The translations under genes were made by a program, and so were the position numbers. This document shows positions 51,565 through 59,146 of a stretch of DNA of 64,000 nt, in pieces; within the stretch, counting starts at the first letter, position 1; the number at the start of each line of letters is the position of its first letter. The notes under the pieces were generated by a model, which saw only the letters and a list, made by a program, of their open reading frames with translations, made no database searches and was not told the DNA's origin. Source of the stretch: CAVVAH01 sp963746175 (lineage in GTDB: Bacteria; Actinomycetota; Actinomycetes; JACCUZ01); the NCBI GenBank assembly GCA_963746175.1, contig CAVVAH010000008.1, forward strand, positions 868,001-932,000, in the 5' to 3' direction.

Positions 51565-53382
51565 TCACGAACCGCCCGGAAACCCTTCCTCCGGGAGCAG
51601 GCCCTGCTGCATGGCAAACAGCCCTGCGGCGGCCCGGCTGCTGGCGCCGATCTTGGCGTAGATGTGCTCGATGTGGTTGCCGGCGGTCTTGGGGGCGATC
51701 ACGAGGCGCTCGGCGATCTGCTTGTTCGACAGTCCCAGGGCCAGAAGCTTGAGGACCTCGACCTCGCGGGCGGTGAGACCTGCGGGACCGTCCTGACGGC
51801 GAGGGACGCGGTGGCCAGCGGCGGCGAGCACGGCGTCGACGGCATCGGCATCGAGGTGCCCGGCCCGGACCGAAGATCGCAGCTGGGCGGCGGCCGCGGT
51901 CGCGGTGTGCGCCGGCCGGTGCGGACGCTCCTCGCGCATCGCCTGGTAGGCGTCGGCGGCACCGAGGATCCGGGCCAACGGGGAGATGGTGCTGCCGGGC
52001 AATCCCCGGGGATACCCGGAGCCGTCGAGGCGTTCGCGTTGCTGGACCACGATCCTCGCCAGCGGCGCCAGCGCGTCGGACTGCTGCAACATCCGCTCGC
52101 CGTAGTACGGGTGCAGGCGCACGCGCTCCCACTCGCCGGCGCCGAGCGGGCCGGGCTTGTCCCAGATCGCGTTGGAGACGCCCAACCGGCCGAACTCGTG
52201 CACGAGCCCCGTTCGGTGCAACGTCCGGATCTCGTCGTCGCTGAGGTTGAGATGGCGTCCGGCGGCCGCCGCCAGCTCGGCCACGGCGACCGAGTGCCCG
52301 AGCATGTACGGCGACTTCAGATCGACGAACTCGGCGAGAGCCCGCAGCGCCCGGTCCACGGCGGACCCCGACAGCACCACCGCGAGCGCCGGCTCCGCGT
52401 CGATCACCGTCTGCCAGGTCCCGACATCGGCCAACCCGTCGAAGACCTCGGCCGCATGGTCGCACAGCGTCTGGACGAGGGTCGGATCGAACTGCGAGCC
52501 CGAACGCCGCTGCGCGATCTCTCGTGCCCCGGTCGTGCCACCCGTGCGATAGGCCACCTCGACGTACTCGGCGAGCTGCACGATCCGCGACGCCAGCGGA
52601 GCAGCGTCACCGGCGACCTTCCCCGGCCAGCCTTTCCCGTCCCACCGCTCATACGAGCACGCCAACGCCGACCCCACCTCGGTGGGCAGGTCGAGCCGCT
52701 CGGCCAGCTGCCGGGCAAGCGAGGCGTGCTGGGCGAGCATGTCGTCGACATCGTGCCGCCCCGAGACAGCGAACTCGACGCCGGCCCGGATTCGGTGCAG
52801 CGGTGAGCCGCCGGCGCCGAGCATGCGCACCATTCCTAGCGCCTCGCGGACCGATCGAGGTTCGTAATCGAACTTGGTCGACTTCAGGGCGATGTCGTCG
52901 CCGAACCACTTCGCCTGCTCGTGGGCATCGGAATGGCAACCGACGTTTACCAGCAATGCGCTGTAGTACACGACCGCACGAGCATCGTCATCGAGCCCGA
53001 TCCGTTCCGCGACCCGAAGCGCGATGAGACACTGTCGCAGCACGTGCTCCATCGGCTGGCTGAACCCGAGATCGATGCCCAAGGACAGCGCGGCCACGAT
53101 TTCGGCGAGCCGAACCGGCGCACTGCCGGGCATATTGGCCATTGGGATCGACGCTACCGCGTGACGCACAACCAGGTGCCCGAAGGCTTCTGCCGCGCCG
53201 CTCGGCAGCCCCACCCTCGGGATAGGCAAGGGAGTCACCTCTACCTGGGTGAGCGCAGTCCCTCCGGCAACTTCAGGTTCCGCTCCGGGGTCCACCCACC
53301 GCGTCGAAATCAACGCGTGAGTCATCAGCGAGCGTTCACGTTCGGCCCGGCGAACCGCCTTGGCCCGACTCTTGCGACCCAT
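51565..53382 (-). CDS. Tandem degenerate HD-GYP protein with C-terminal LuxR DNA-binding domain
   Basis: This protein has 605 residues from ATG 53382 (the frame is open further upstream). A first HD-like domain (about 70-305) contains SALLVNVGCHSDAHEQAKWF and ACSYERWDGKGWPGKVAGDAAPLASRIVQLAEYVE. A second, clearer HD-GYP domain (about 340-505) has SPYMLGHSVAVAELAA, LVHEFGRLGVSN and VQQRERLDGSGYPRGLPG. In both, metal residues are altered: HD is HE in the second, and the HHE before DGSGYP is QQRE (SYE in the first). The C-terminus is a LuxR helix-turn-helix, LTAREVEVLKLLALGLSNKQIAERLVIAPKTAGNHIEHIYAKIG. A ligand-sensing regulator rather than a phosphodiesterase is the likely role. Confidence 0.85.
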   Translation of the reverse strand: MGRKSRAKAVRRAERERSLMTHALISTRWVDPGAEPEVAGGTALTQVEVTPLPIPRVGLPSGAAEAFGHLVVRHAVASIPMANMPGSAPVRLAEIVAALSLGIDLGFSQPMEHVLRQCLIALRVAERIGLDDDARAVVYYSALLVNVGCHSDAHEQAKWFGDDIALKSTKFDYEPRSVREALGMVRMLGAGGSPLHRIRAGVEFAVSGRHDVDDMLAQHASLARQLAERLDLPTEVGSALACSYERWDGKGWPGKVAGDAAPLASRIVQLAEYVEVAYRTGGTTGAREIAQRRSGSQFDPTLVQTLCDHAAEVFDGLADVGTWQTVIDAEPALAVVLSGSAVDRALRALAEFVDLKSPYMLGHSVAVAELAAAAGRHLNLSDDEIRTLHRTGLVHEFGRLGVSNAIWDKPGPLGAGEWERVRLHPYYGERMLQQSDALAPLARIVVQQRERLDGSGYPRGLPGSTISPLARILGAADAYQAMREERPHRPAHTATAAAAQLRSSVRAGHLDADAVDAVLAAAGHRVPRRQDGPAGLTAREVEVLKLLALGLSNKQIAERLVIAPKTAGNHIEHIYAKIGASSRAAAGLFAMQQGLLPEEGFPGGS

Positions 53383-53794
53383 GTCATCCACCCCGGTAAG
53401 AAGCTCCTGGATTTCTATGTGCCTGCCGGTCCGGCGAGCCGAGGGGTGGAGCGGCACTGACTTTCCGACTCCCCGAGGGGGTGACAACAACCGTTGTCAC
53501 TCGTGATGCCAGAAGAGTGACGCGGATGATCTTGCACGGGACAGCACGGATGTGATCTGGGTCTGCGCGAGGCGACACGACAGTGAGTGGCTACGGCGGC
53601 TGGGCTGAGGCGAAGTCTCGGGTGAAGGCGATGGGCGGTGTTGGCGCCAGGGTCAGCTCGGCAGAGACCCGGACCGCGCTGAGGCGCCTCGGCGAGCAGC
53701 TCCAAGGCGAGTAGCCAGATGATCTGCTGCAGTATTTTGCTGCTGTACTCGGCCGATTCGAAGATCATCCCGACAGCGGATGTGCGTCTGACCT
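53383..53794. promoter_or_regulatory. Right island end with inverted-repeat operator
   Basis: No gene is supported in this gap. GTGACAAC-aacc-GTTGTCAC (53481-53500) has perfect 8-bp arms about 100 bp before the HD-GYP/LuxR start and may be its operator. The motif at 53725-53748 resembles that at 42972-42993 near the left end. Confidence 0.5.
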
Positions 53795-53840
53795 GGGTGG
53801 AGCTGAGGGGACTCGAACCCCTGACCCCCTCGTTGCGAAC
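53795..53840 (-). repeat. Right att-like repeat within tRNA-Ala
   Basis: 46 bp matching 42845-42889, from just past the tRNA 3' end to the anticodon arm. The intact tRNA continues to the right. Confidence 0.85.
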
Positions 53841-53870
53841 GAGGTGCGCTACCAGCTGCGCTACAGCCCC
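53798..53870 (-). tRNA. tRNA-Ala (CGC anticodon)
   Basis: On the minus strand 73 nt form a cloverleaf: acceptor arms GGGGCTG and CAGCTCC with the G3-U70 wobble that identifies alanine tRNAs, a D-arm GCGC-AGCTGGTA-GCGC, anticodon arm CCTCG-TTCGCAA-CGAGG with anticodon CGC, and T-arm AGGGGTTCGAGTCCCCT. CCA is not encoded (CCCA follows). Its 3' part is duplicated at 42845-42889. Confidence 0.95.
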
Positions 53871-53904
53871 TGGTGGAGACGTCGAGGTTACCAGGAGGCT
53901 GTGG

Positions 53905-54795
53905 TCAGTCGTTCACCGCGCGGCGGTGGATGATCGCCTCGAGCTGGTCGTCGGCGTCCTCGGCATCGGCCACCAGAGCCGACATCCCGGAGGCGGCCGG
54001 CGACGGCGCAGGCGCCTCGTCGGCGACCCGGGCACCGTCCAGCCGGGCCTCGCTCCAGGCGCCCGGCTTCGTGAGGTCGATCGGCGGCGCGCGGCGCGGT
54101 GCCGGCGGCTTGCTGACGTACGTCGGGAGCGGCACCGGGACCGGGTCCCAGCGACCGGCCTCGTCGGCAGTGCGCCGCTCCTCCTCCTCGCGCACCTGGC
54201 GCTCGGCCTCCTCCGCGGCGGCCCAACGGGCGTTCTCGGCGGCCCGCTCCTCGGCCAGCTCGCGGCGTACCGACATCAGCTTGTCGAGCGCGTCGAACCG
54301 CGTCAGCCGCGACCGCATGCTGCGACGGACCGCCGCGCGCGAACGCGAGACCTCACGGCTGCTGCGGACCTGGGCCCGCAGGTGCGCGAGGTCGGCCACG
54401 GTGAGGACCAGCAGCGCGACGGGCACCCACCACGGCACGGGGCTCAGCGGCGTGAGCACCGTGGCGACGAGCGTCGACAGCAGCAGGCCGGCCAGGATGC
54501 GCCGACGGCGGACCGAGGCGCTCGTCGGGCGGCGGGTACGACGGGCGGTGACGGTGCGCTGGGCCGGCAGCGGTGTGCGGGCCGGCAGCGTCCGCTGCGG
54601 CGCAGCCGGGCGGCGGGGCATGACGACCTGGCGCTGGTCGGGGGTGGCGTCCTTGCGGGACAGGATCCGCATCGCGTGGTCGAACTTCTCCACCGACCGC
54701 GACTCGGAGAGCTCCTCGTGCCGCCTGAGCCATCGCGGGATGAAGTACGCAGCCCACATCACGATGATGACCGCGTAGATGATCCCGCTCCCCAC
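53905..54795 (-). CDS. sepX: Divisome-associated membrane protein SepX/GlpR family
   Basis: This 296-residue membrane protein opens VGSGIIYAVIIVMWAAYFIPRWLRRHEELSESRSVEKFDHAMRIL, the signature start of actinobacterial SepX/GlpR, which supports cell division and cell-wall integrity in Streptomyces and Corynebacterium relatives. A central pair of helices follows (ILAGLLLSTLVATVLTPL and WWVPVALLVLTVADLAHL, about 100-140). Then comes a long charged coiled coil (ELAEERAAENARWAAAEEAERQVREEEERR, about 205-235) and a Pro-rich tail. I chose GTG 54795, because TACCGT lies 7 nt upstream (leaderless) and it matches the family start; the frame is open 11 codons further. tRNA-Ala lies 34 bp downstream. Confidence 0.85.
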   Translation of the reverse strand: MGSGIIYAVIIVMWAAYFIPRWLRRHEELSESRSVEKFDHAMRILSRKDATPDQRQVVMPRRPAAPQRTLPARTPLPAQRTVTARRTRRPTSASVRRRRILAGLLLSTLVATVLTPLSPVPWWVPVALLVLTVADLAHLRAQVRSSREVSRSRAAVRRSMRSRLTRFDALDKLMSVRRELAEERAAENARWAAAEEAERQVREEEERRTADEAGRWDPVPVPLPTYVSKPPAPRRAPPIDLTKPGAWSEARLDGARVADEAPAPSPAASGMSALVADAEDADDQLEAIIHRRAVND

Positions 54796-54802
54796 CCGCG
54801 TC

Positions 54803-54808
54803 ACGGTA
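54803..54808 (-). promoter_or_regulatory. -10 box of a leaderless promoter
   Basis: TACCGT on the minus strand lies 7 nt upstream of the sepX GTG and supports that start. Confidence 0.5.
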
Positions 54809-54913
54809 GGGCGCAGCGCACGGCGCACCGTGGACCTGCGCCGGTGTGTCGCACGATCAGTCCTGGGGCTGGTGTGACGACTGTGACTCGAGGGTGGGAC
54901 AGGACCCGGGACG

Positions 54914-55210
54914 GCAGCGGCCCTGTGCCGCCGTCGTGGTGCGGGTCAGAGCGGCTTGGGAGGAGGGAGCGGCTCACCCGCCGTGCGCCGCTGACCCGTC
55001 CGTCGTCGAAGTGGACCGGCTTGGTGGCGCGACACACCGCGCGGAGCCGGTCCACTCCGTGGGGAGTGCGAAGTGGCCCCGCTAGCGGGGTGCTTTCCGG
55101 GGCCATGGCGGGGCCACTTGGCTGTGTGTCGGCATGCGGCGGCGATGCCCTCGGAGGGTGGACGGCGGGAGGGTGCGGACGGTGGGTGAGCCCGCTCTGC
55201 CGTCCCGAGC
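54914..55210. repeat. Intergenic repeat copies with stacked hairpins
   Basis: The 477-bp gap before sepX has no gene. About 54914-54972 resembles 30034-30093 (shared GCGGCCCTGT, CCGCCGTC, GGAGGAGGGAGCGG). A diverged partial copy lies inverted at about 55155-55210. Between them are hairpins: AGTGGACCGGCT (55010-55021) with AGCCGGTCCACT (55045-55056); AAGTGGCCCCG (55071-55081) with CGGGGCCACTT (55109-55119); and the palindrome CCCCGCTAGCGGGG (55077-55090). Confidence 0.6.
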
Positions 55211-55272
55211 CGCCTGTGATCTCAGGTGCAGCTGGCGACTGCAGGTGGCGGCAGCCGAGCGACCCGTGAACG

Positions 55273-55839
55273 TCAGCGGTCGTTCTGCTGCTGGACGGCT
55301 CGCCAGCGGGCGAGCAGCCCGTCGGGGACCTCGCCGGCCGTGAGGGCGAACGAGCGATGGTCGCGCCAGGCGCCGGCGATGTGCAGGAACGCCTCGCGGG
55401 TGCCCTCCTCGCGGAAGCCGAGCTTCTCCACGACCCGCAGCGACGCGGCGTTCTCCGGCCGGATGTTCACCTCGAGCCGGTGCAGACCCACGGTGCCGAA
55501 GCAGTGGTCGGTGACCAGCGCCACCGCGGTCGGCATGACGCCGCGGCCGGCGACCCGCTGGTCGACCCAGTAGCCGACGTGCGCCGAGGCGAGCGAGCCC
55601 CAGGTGATGCCGCCGACGGTGACCTGCCCCACCAGCCGGTCGTCGTAGGTGACGACGAGCGGCAGCATCGTCCCCTGCCGCGCCTGCGCGCGCAGCGAGC
55701 GCACCATCTGGGCGAACGTCAGCACCCGGCCGCCGTCGCGCGGCGGGGTCGCCTCCCACGGCGCCAGCCACGCGGCGTTGCGCGACCGGACCTCGAGCCA
55801 GGCCGCGCGGTCGCTCCGGGCGATCGGCCGCAGCCCCAC
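55273..55839 (-). CDS. GNAT acetyltransferase, RimJ/RimL type
   Basis: This 188-residue GNAT protein is of the ribosomal-protein-acetyltransferase-like class. It contains LRPIARSDRAAWLEVRSRNAAWLAPWEATPP, LVGQVTVGGITWGSLASAHVGYWVDQRVAGRGVMPTAVALVTDHCFGTVGLHRLEVNIRPENAASLRVVEKLGFREEGTREAFLHI and GAWRDHRSFALT. The acetyl-CoA site is QRVAGRGVMPTAV, and the RPENAASLRVVEKLGF block is diagnostic for RimJ-type enzymes. GTG 55839 is the only plausible start before the frame runs into the moaB end. Its substrate is likely a protein N-terminus, but which one is unknown. It lies 56 bp downstream of moaB on the same strand. Confidence 0.88.
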   Translation of the reverse strand: MGLRPIARSDRAAWLEVRSRNAAWLAPWEATPPRDGGRVLTFAQMVRSLRAQARQGTMLPLVVTYDDRLVGQVTVGGITWGSLASAHVGYWVDQRVAGRGVMPTAVALVTDHCFGTVGLHRLEVNIRPENAASLRVVEKLGFREEGTREAFLHIAGAWRDHRSFALTAGEVPDGLLARWRAVQQQNDR

Positions 55840-55895
55840 CCGCCCGGCCTGCAGCCTGACGGGCCAGCCCCTGGGTGCTCCCTGGAGCGACCTGG

Positions 55896-56366
55896 TCAGT
55901 GGTCGCTCCCGTGCACCTGCTCGACCGCGTGCACCAGCAGCGGCGCGAGCACCTCCAGCCCGTCGCGGACGCCGCCCGGCGAGCCGGGCAGGTTGACGAC
56001 CAGGGTGCGGCCGGCCAGCCCGGCCAGCCCGCGCGACAGCGCCGCGGTCGGGACCCCCTTGCCCGTGCCGTGCGCGCGCAGCGCCTCGGCGATGCCGGGC
56101 AGGTCGGTGTCGAGCACGGCGCGGGTCATCTCCGGCGTCCGGTCGGTCGGCGTGATGCCGGTGCCGCCGGACGTGACCACCACGTCGTACGCCGCGGCCA
56201 CCGCCTCGCGCAGGACGTCGGCCACCGGCTGGCCGTCGGGCACGACGCGCGGCCCGTCGACGTCGAAGCCGAGCCGTCCGAGACCCTCGACGAGCACCGG
56301 CCCGGTGCGGTCCTCGTAGACGCCGGCGCTGGCCCGGTTGGACACCGACACGACCAGGGCCCTCAT
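55896..56366 (-). CDS. moaB: Molybdenum cofactor biosynthesis protein MoaB/Mog
   Basis: This 156-residue MoaB/MogA-fold protein binds molybdopterin and adenylylates it before metal insertion in organisms where it acts as Mog. It has ALVVSVSNRASAGVYEDRTGPVLVEGL, VVTSGGTGITPTDRTPEMTRAVLD (the conserved TSGGTG site, near residue 68), and VVNLPGSPGGVRDGLEVLAPLLVHAVEQVHG. ATG 56366 overlaps the moaC stop as ATGA. Together with moaC, moeA and a ModC-like ATPase nearby it indicates active molybdenum-cofactor synthesis. Confidence 0.93.
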   Translation of the reverse strand: MRALVVSVSNRASAGVYEDRTGPVLVEGLGRLGFDVDGPRVVPDGQPVADVLREAVAAAYDVVVTSGGTGITPTDRTPEMTRAVLDTDLPGIAEALRAHGTGKGVPTAALSRGLAGLAGRTLVVNLPGSPGGVRDGLEVLAPLLVHAVEQVHGSDH

Positions 56367-56863
56367 GCCGCGCCGCCGTCCCGGGTCCACGTGCCGGAGC
56401 GGCCGCCGGTCTTGGACTCGACCCGGACGTCGGTGATGGTCGCGCCCTTGTCCACGGCCTTGACCATGTCGACCAGGGTCAGCCCGGCGACCGCGACGCA
56501 GGTGAGCGCCTCCATCTCGACGCCGGTGCGGTCAGCAGTCCGGACCGTCGCCGTGACGTGGACGGCGTCGTCGCCGACCCGGAGGTCGACCTCGACCCCG
56601 TGGATGGCGAGCGGGTGGCACAGCGGCACGAGGTCGGGGGTCTTCTTGGCCGCCTGGATGCCGGCGATCCGCGCCACAGCGATCGCGTCGCCCTTGGGCA
56701 CGCCGTCGCCCCGCAGAAGGGCGACGACCGCCGCCGAGACGAGCACCCGGCCCGAGGCGGTCGCGGTGCGCACCGTGACGTCCTTGCCGGACACGTCGAC
56801 CATCCGCGCCGCACCGTGCTCGTCGACGTGGGTCAGCCCGCTCGGCCGTGTCTCGTCGGTCAT
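56363..56863 (-). CDS. moaC: Cyclic pyranopterin monophosphate synthase
   Basis: MoaC acts with MoaA in the first step from GTP to cyclic pyranopterin monophosphate. The 166-residue protein contains LTHVDEHGAARMVDVSGKDVTVRTA, GDGVPKGDAIAVARIAGIQAAKKTPDLVPLCHPLAIHGVEVDL (conserved PLCHPL, near residue 81), DRTGVEMEALTCVAVAGLTLVDMVKAVDKGATITDVRVESKTGG and SGTW. All blocks are full length. No moaA is in this window. It is followed by moaB with an ATGA overlap and lies 27 bp downstream of moeA. Confidence 0.96.
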   Translation of the reverse strand: MTDETRPSGLTHVDEHGAARMVDVSGKDVTVRTATASGRVLVSAAVVALLRGDGVPKGDAIAVARIAGIQAAKKTPDLVPLCHPLAIHGVEVDLRVGDDAVHVTATVRTADRTGVEMEALTCVAVAGLTLVDMVKAVDKGATITDVRVESKTGGRSGTWTRDGGAA

Positions 56864-56870
56864 CGCTTCC

Positions 56871-56908
56871 TCATGACAGCCGTCGCTCTCTCATGACAGC
56901 CGTCGCTC
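56871..56908. repeat. 20-bp tandem duplication at the moeA 3' end
   Basis: TCATGACAGCCGTCGCTC occurs at 56871-56888 and 56891-56908 (period 20). The right copy is the last five codons and stop of moeA; the left copy lies in the gap before moaC, so the duplication left both genes intact. Confidence 0.85.
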
Positions 56909-58153
56909 GAGGACCATCACCTCGACGGCGCCACCCTCGGGCACCTCGGTGACGTCGTCCGGCACGACGATGAGCGCGTTGGCGTGCGCCAGCGCGCGGA
57001 TGAGGTGCGAGCCGGCGCCGCCGACGGGCCGCACGACGTAGCGGCCTTCGGTGACGTCGAGCCAGCCGCGCAGGTACTGCCGTTTCCCGGCCGGCGACCG
57101 GAGCCCCTCGAGGCACACGGCCCGCACGGTCGGTCGGTGCAGCGGCTCGACACCGAGCATCCGGCGGATGACCGGGCGCACGAACACCTCGAACGACACG
57201 AAGGACGACACCGGGTTGCCCGGCAGCGTGATGATCGGCGTGGAGTCGGGCCCGATGGTGCCGAAGCCCTGCGGCTTCCCGGGCTGCATCGCGACCTTCT
57301 CGAAGGACACCGTGCCGAGCCGCGACAGCACCTCCTTCACCACGTCGTACGCCCCGACGCTGACGCCGCCGCTGGTGAGCACCAGGTCGGCGCGGATCAG
57401 CTGGTCCTCGAGCGCGTTCATCAGGGTGCGCGCGTCGTCGGGGATGATGCCGACACGGAACGCGGTCGCCCCCGCCTCGCGGGCCGCGGTGGTGAGCATG
57501 TACGAGTTGGAGTCGTGGATCTGCCCGGCCGTGGGCCGGGTGCCGGGCTCCACCAGCTCGCTGCCGGTGGACACGACGACGACCCGCGGGCGCGGCCGGA
57601 CCACGACACGGTCCCGGCCGACGGCAGCGAGCAGGCCGAGCTGGCCCGGTCCCAGCCGGGTGCCGGCCTCCAGCACCATCTGCCCGGTGGTGACGTCCTC
57701 CCCGCGGCGCCGGATGTGCGCCCCGACGACGGCGGGCCGGTCGATCGTGACGGCGGCGAGGCCGCGGTCGGTCCACTCCAGGGGTACGACGGCGTCGGCA
57801 CCGGTCGGCACCGGGGCGCCGGTCATGATGCGCACGGACAGACCGGGCTGCACGGAGTAGCTCGAGGGCGCTCCGGCGGCTACGTCGCCGACCACGGGCA
57901 GCCGCACCGGCTCGGCGGCGCTGGCCGTGGCGAGGTCCGCGACCCGCACGGCGTAGCCGTCGTGCGAGGCGTTGTCGAACGGCGGCAGGTCGACCTCCGA
58001 CGTCACGGTCTCGGCCAGGATGCACCCGTGCGCGTCGAGCAGCTGGAGGTCCAACGACTGGATCGGCTCGATCGCCCCGAGGATGTCGGCCTGGTGCTGC
58101 TCGACCGACTTCAGCTCCCCGGGCTGGTCGAGGTCGGTGCCCGCGACGGTCAT
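56891..58153 (-). CDS. moeA: Molybdopterin molybdenumtransferase
   Basis: MoeA inserts molybdate into adenylylated molybdopterin. The 420-residue protein has the four-domain plan: PPFDNASHDGYAVRVADLA (near residue 58), the beta-rich domain with RIMTGAPVPTGADAVVPLEWTD, the MoaB-like domain with PRVVVVSTGSELVEPGTRPTAGQIHDSNSYML, VLTSGGVSVGAYDVVKEVL and LPGNPVSSFVSFEVFVRPVIRRML, and the C-terminal domain. The first codons read MTVAGTDLDQPGELKSVEQHQADIL. It sits between galU and moaC on the minus strand. A 20-bp duplication repeats its last codons. Confidence 0.95.
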   Translation of the reverse strand: MTVAGTDLDQPGELKSVEQHQADILGAIEPIQSLDLQLLDAHGCILAETVTSEVDLPPFDNASHDGYAVRVADLATASAAEPVRLPVVGDVAAGAPSSYSVQPGLSVRIMTGAPVPTGADAVVPLEWTDRGLAAVTIDRPAVVGAHIRRRGEDVTTGQMVLEAGTRLGPGQLGLLAAVGRDRVVVRPRPRVVVVSTGSELVEPGTRPTAGQIHDSNSYMLTTAAREAGATAFRVGIIPDDARTLMNALEDQLIRADLVLTSGGVSVGAYDVVKEVLSRLGTVSFEKVAMQPGKPQGFGTIGPDSTPIITLPGNPVSSFVSFEVFVRPVIRRMLGVEPLHRPTVRAVCLEGLRSPAGKRQYLRGWLDVTEGRYVVRPVGGAGSHLIRALAHANALIVVPDDVTEVPEGGAVEVMVLERRLS

Positions 58154-58213
58154 CGGGGCCCCCGCGTGATCGTGAGCGCAGCGAGCGATCTCGTGGGGAT
58201 GCTCATCGGTGTC

Positions 58214-59134
58214 TCACTTCGGGAGCTCCGTCGCGACGAACTGCCGGAGGAACTCGACGAAGTCGGGTCCGAGGTCGTCGCGCTCGCTCGCCAGCCGGAC
58301 GACCGTCTTGAGGTACTCGAGCCGGTCGCCGGTGTCGTAGCGGCGACCCTCGAACACCACGCCGTGCACCGGGCCGTGGTCGCCGCTGACCGCCATCTGG
58401 CGCAGCGCATCGGTCAGCTGGATCTCGCCGCCCCGGCCGGGGTCGGTCGCGCGGAGCACGTCGAAGACGCCGGGGTCGAGGACGTAGCGCCCGATGACCG
58501 CGAGGTCGCTCGGCGCATCCTCGACGGCCGGCTTCTCCACGAGGTCGGTGATGGTCACGGCGTCAGGGTCTCCTGACTCGGAGACGGCTGCGCAGCCGTA
58601 GAGGTTCACCTGGTCCTTGGGGACGCGCATCAGCGCTACGACGCTGCCGCCGTGCCGGGCCCGGATGTCGAGCATGGTCGTGAGCAGGTGGTCGCGCACG
58701 TCGATGAGGTCGTCGCCCAGCAGCACGGCGAACGCCTGGTCGCCGACGTGGCGGGCCGCGCACAGGACCGCGTGCCCCAGGCCGCGCGGGTCGCCCTGCC
58801 GCGTGTAGTGCAGGTCGGCGATCACCGCGGAGTCACGGACCCGCTGCAGGCGCTCGACGTCGCCCTTGGCCTCCAGGGCCGCCTCGAGCTCCCAGTTGCG
58901 GTCGAAGTGGTTCTCGATCGCGTTCTTGTTGCGGCCGGTCACCAGCAGGACGTCGGTGAGTCCGGCGGCGACGGCCTCCTCGACGACGTACTGGATGGCC
59001 GGCTTGTCCACGACCGGGAGCATCTCCTTGGGCGTCGCCTTCGTGGCCGGCAGGAAGCGGGTCCCGAGCCCGGCGACGGTGACGACGGCCTTCGTGACGG
59101 GCCGGCTGGGCGCGGTCGACTGGTCGCTCGCCAT
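58214..59134 (-). CDS. galU: UTP-glucose-1-phosphate uridylyltransferase
   Basis: GalU makes UDP-glucose for cell-envelope sugars and trehalose. The 306-residue enzyme has the nucleotide-binding signature VTVAGLGTRFLPATKATPKEMLPVVDKPAIQYVVEEAVAAG (residues 19-59), then LVTGRNKNAIENHFDRNWELEAALEAKG, RQGDPRGLGHAVLCAARHVGDQAFAVLLGDDLI, IGRYVLDPGVFDVL and GEIQLTDALRQMA. The ATG at 59134 follows a TAGGGT box by 6 nt that overlaps the stop of the upstream diguanylate cyclase gene. Its UDP-glucose could feed the polysaccharide genes at 1-4831. Confidence 0.96.
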   Translation of the reverse strand: MASDQSTAPSRPVTKAVVTVAGLGTRFLPATKATPKEMLPVVDKPAIQYVVEEAVAAGLTDVLLVTGRNKNAIENHFDRNWELEAALEAKGDVERLQRVRDSAVIADLHYTRQGDPRGLGHAVLCAARHVGDQAFAVLLGDDLIDVRDHLLTTMLDIRARHGGSVVALMRVPKDQVNLYGCAAVSESGDPDAVTITDLVEKPAVEDAPSDLAVIGRYVLDPGVFDVLRATDPGRGGEIQLTDALRQMAVSGDHGPVHGVVFEGRRYDTGDRLEYLKTVVRLASERDDLGPDFVEFLRQFVATELPK

Positions 59135-59140
59135 GGTCCG

Positions 59141-59146
59141 ACCCTA
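59141..59146 (-). promoter_or_regulatory. -10 box of a leaderless promoter
   Basis: TAGGGT on the minus strand lies 6 nt upstream of the galU ATG; its first three bases are the stop codon of the diguanylate cyclase gene. Confidence 0.45.

Larger units (their letters stand above)
42845..53840. mobile_element. Putative tRNA-Ala-associated genomic island (remnant)
   Basis: The 3' part of tRNA-Ala is duplicated at 42845-42889, 11 kb from the intact gene at 53798-53870, in the same orientation and with one base missing. This is the footprint of site-specific integration into a tRNA 3' end: the tRNA is kept whole at one side and a fragment marks the other. Inside are regulators, small enzymes, decayed genes and hairpins, in contrast to conserved actinobacterial gene order outside. 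A second repeated motif lies inside both ends (42972-42993 and 53725-53748). No integrase or excision gene is recognised, so the element is probably fixed. Confidence 0.7.

Noticed and set aside
53415..53768. A 117-residue minus-strand protein next to tRNA-Ala as a possible integrase remnant
   Set aside because: No tyrosine-recombinase motif (R..HxxR..Y) and composition is not protein-like.
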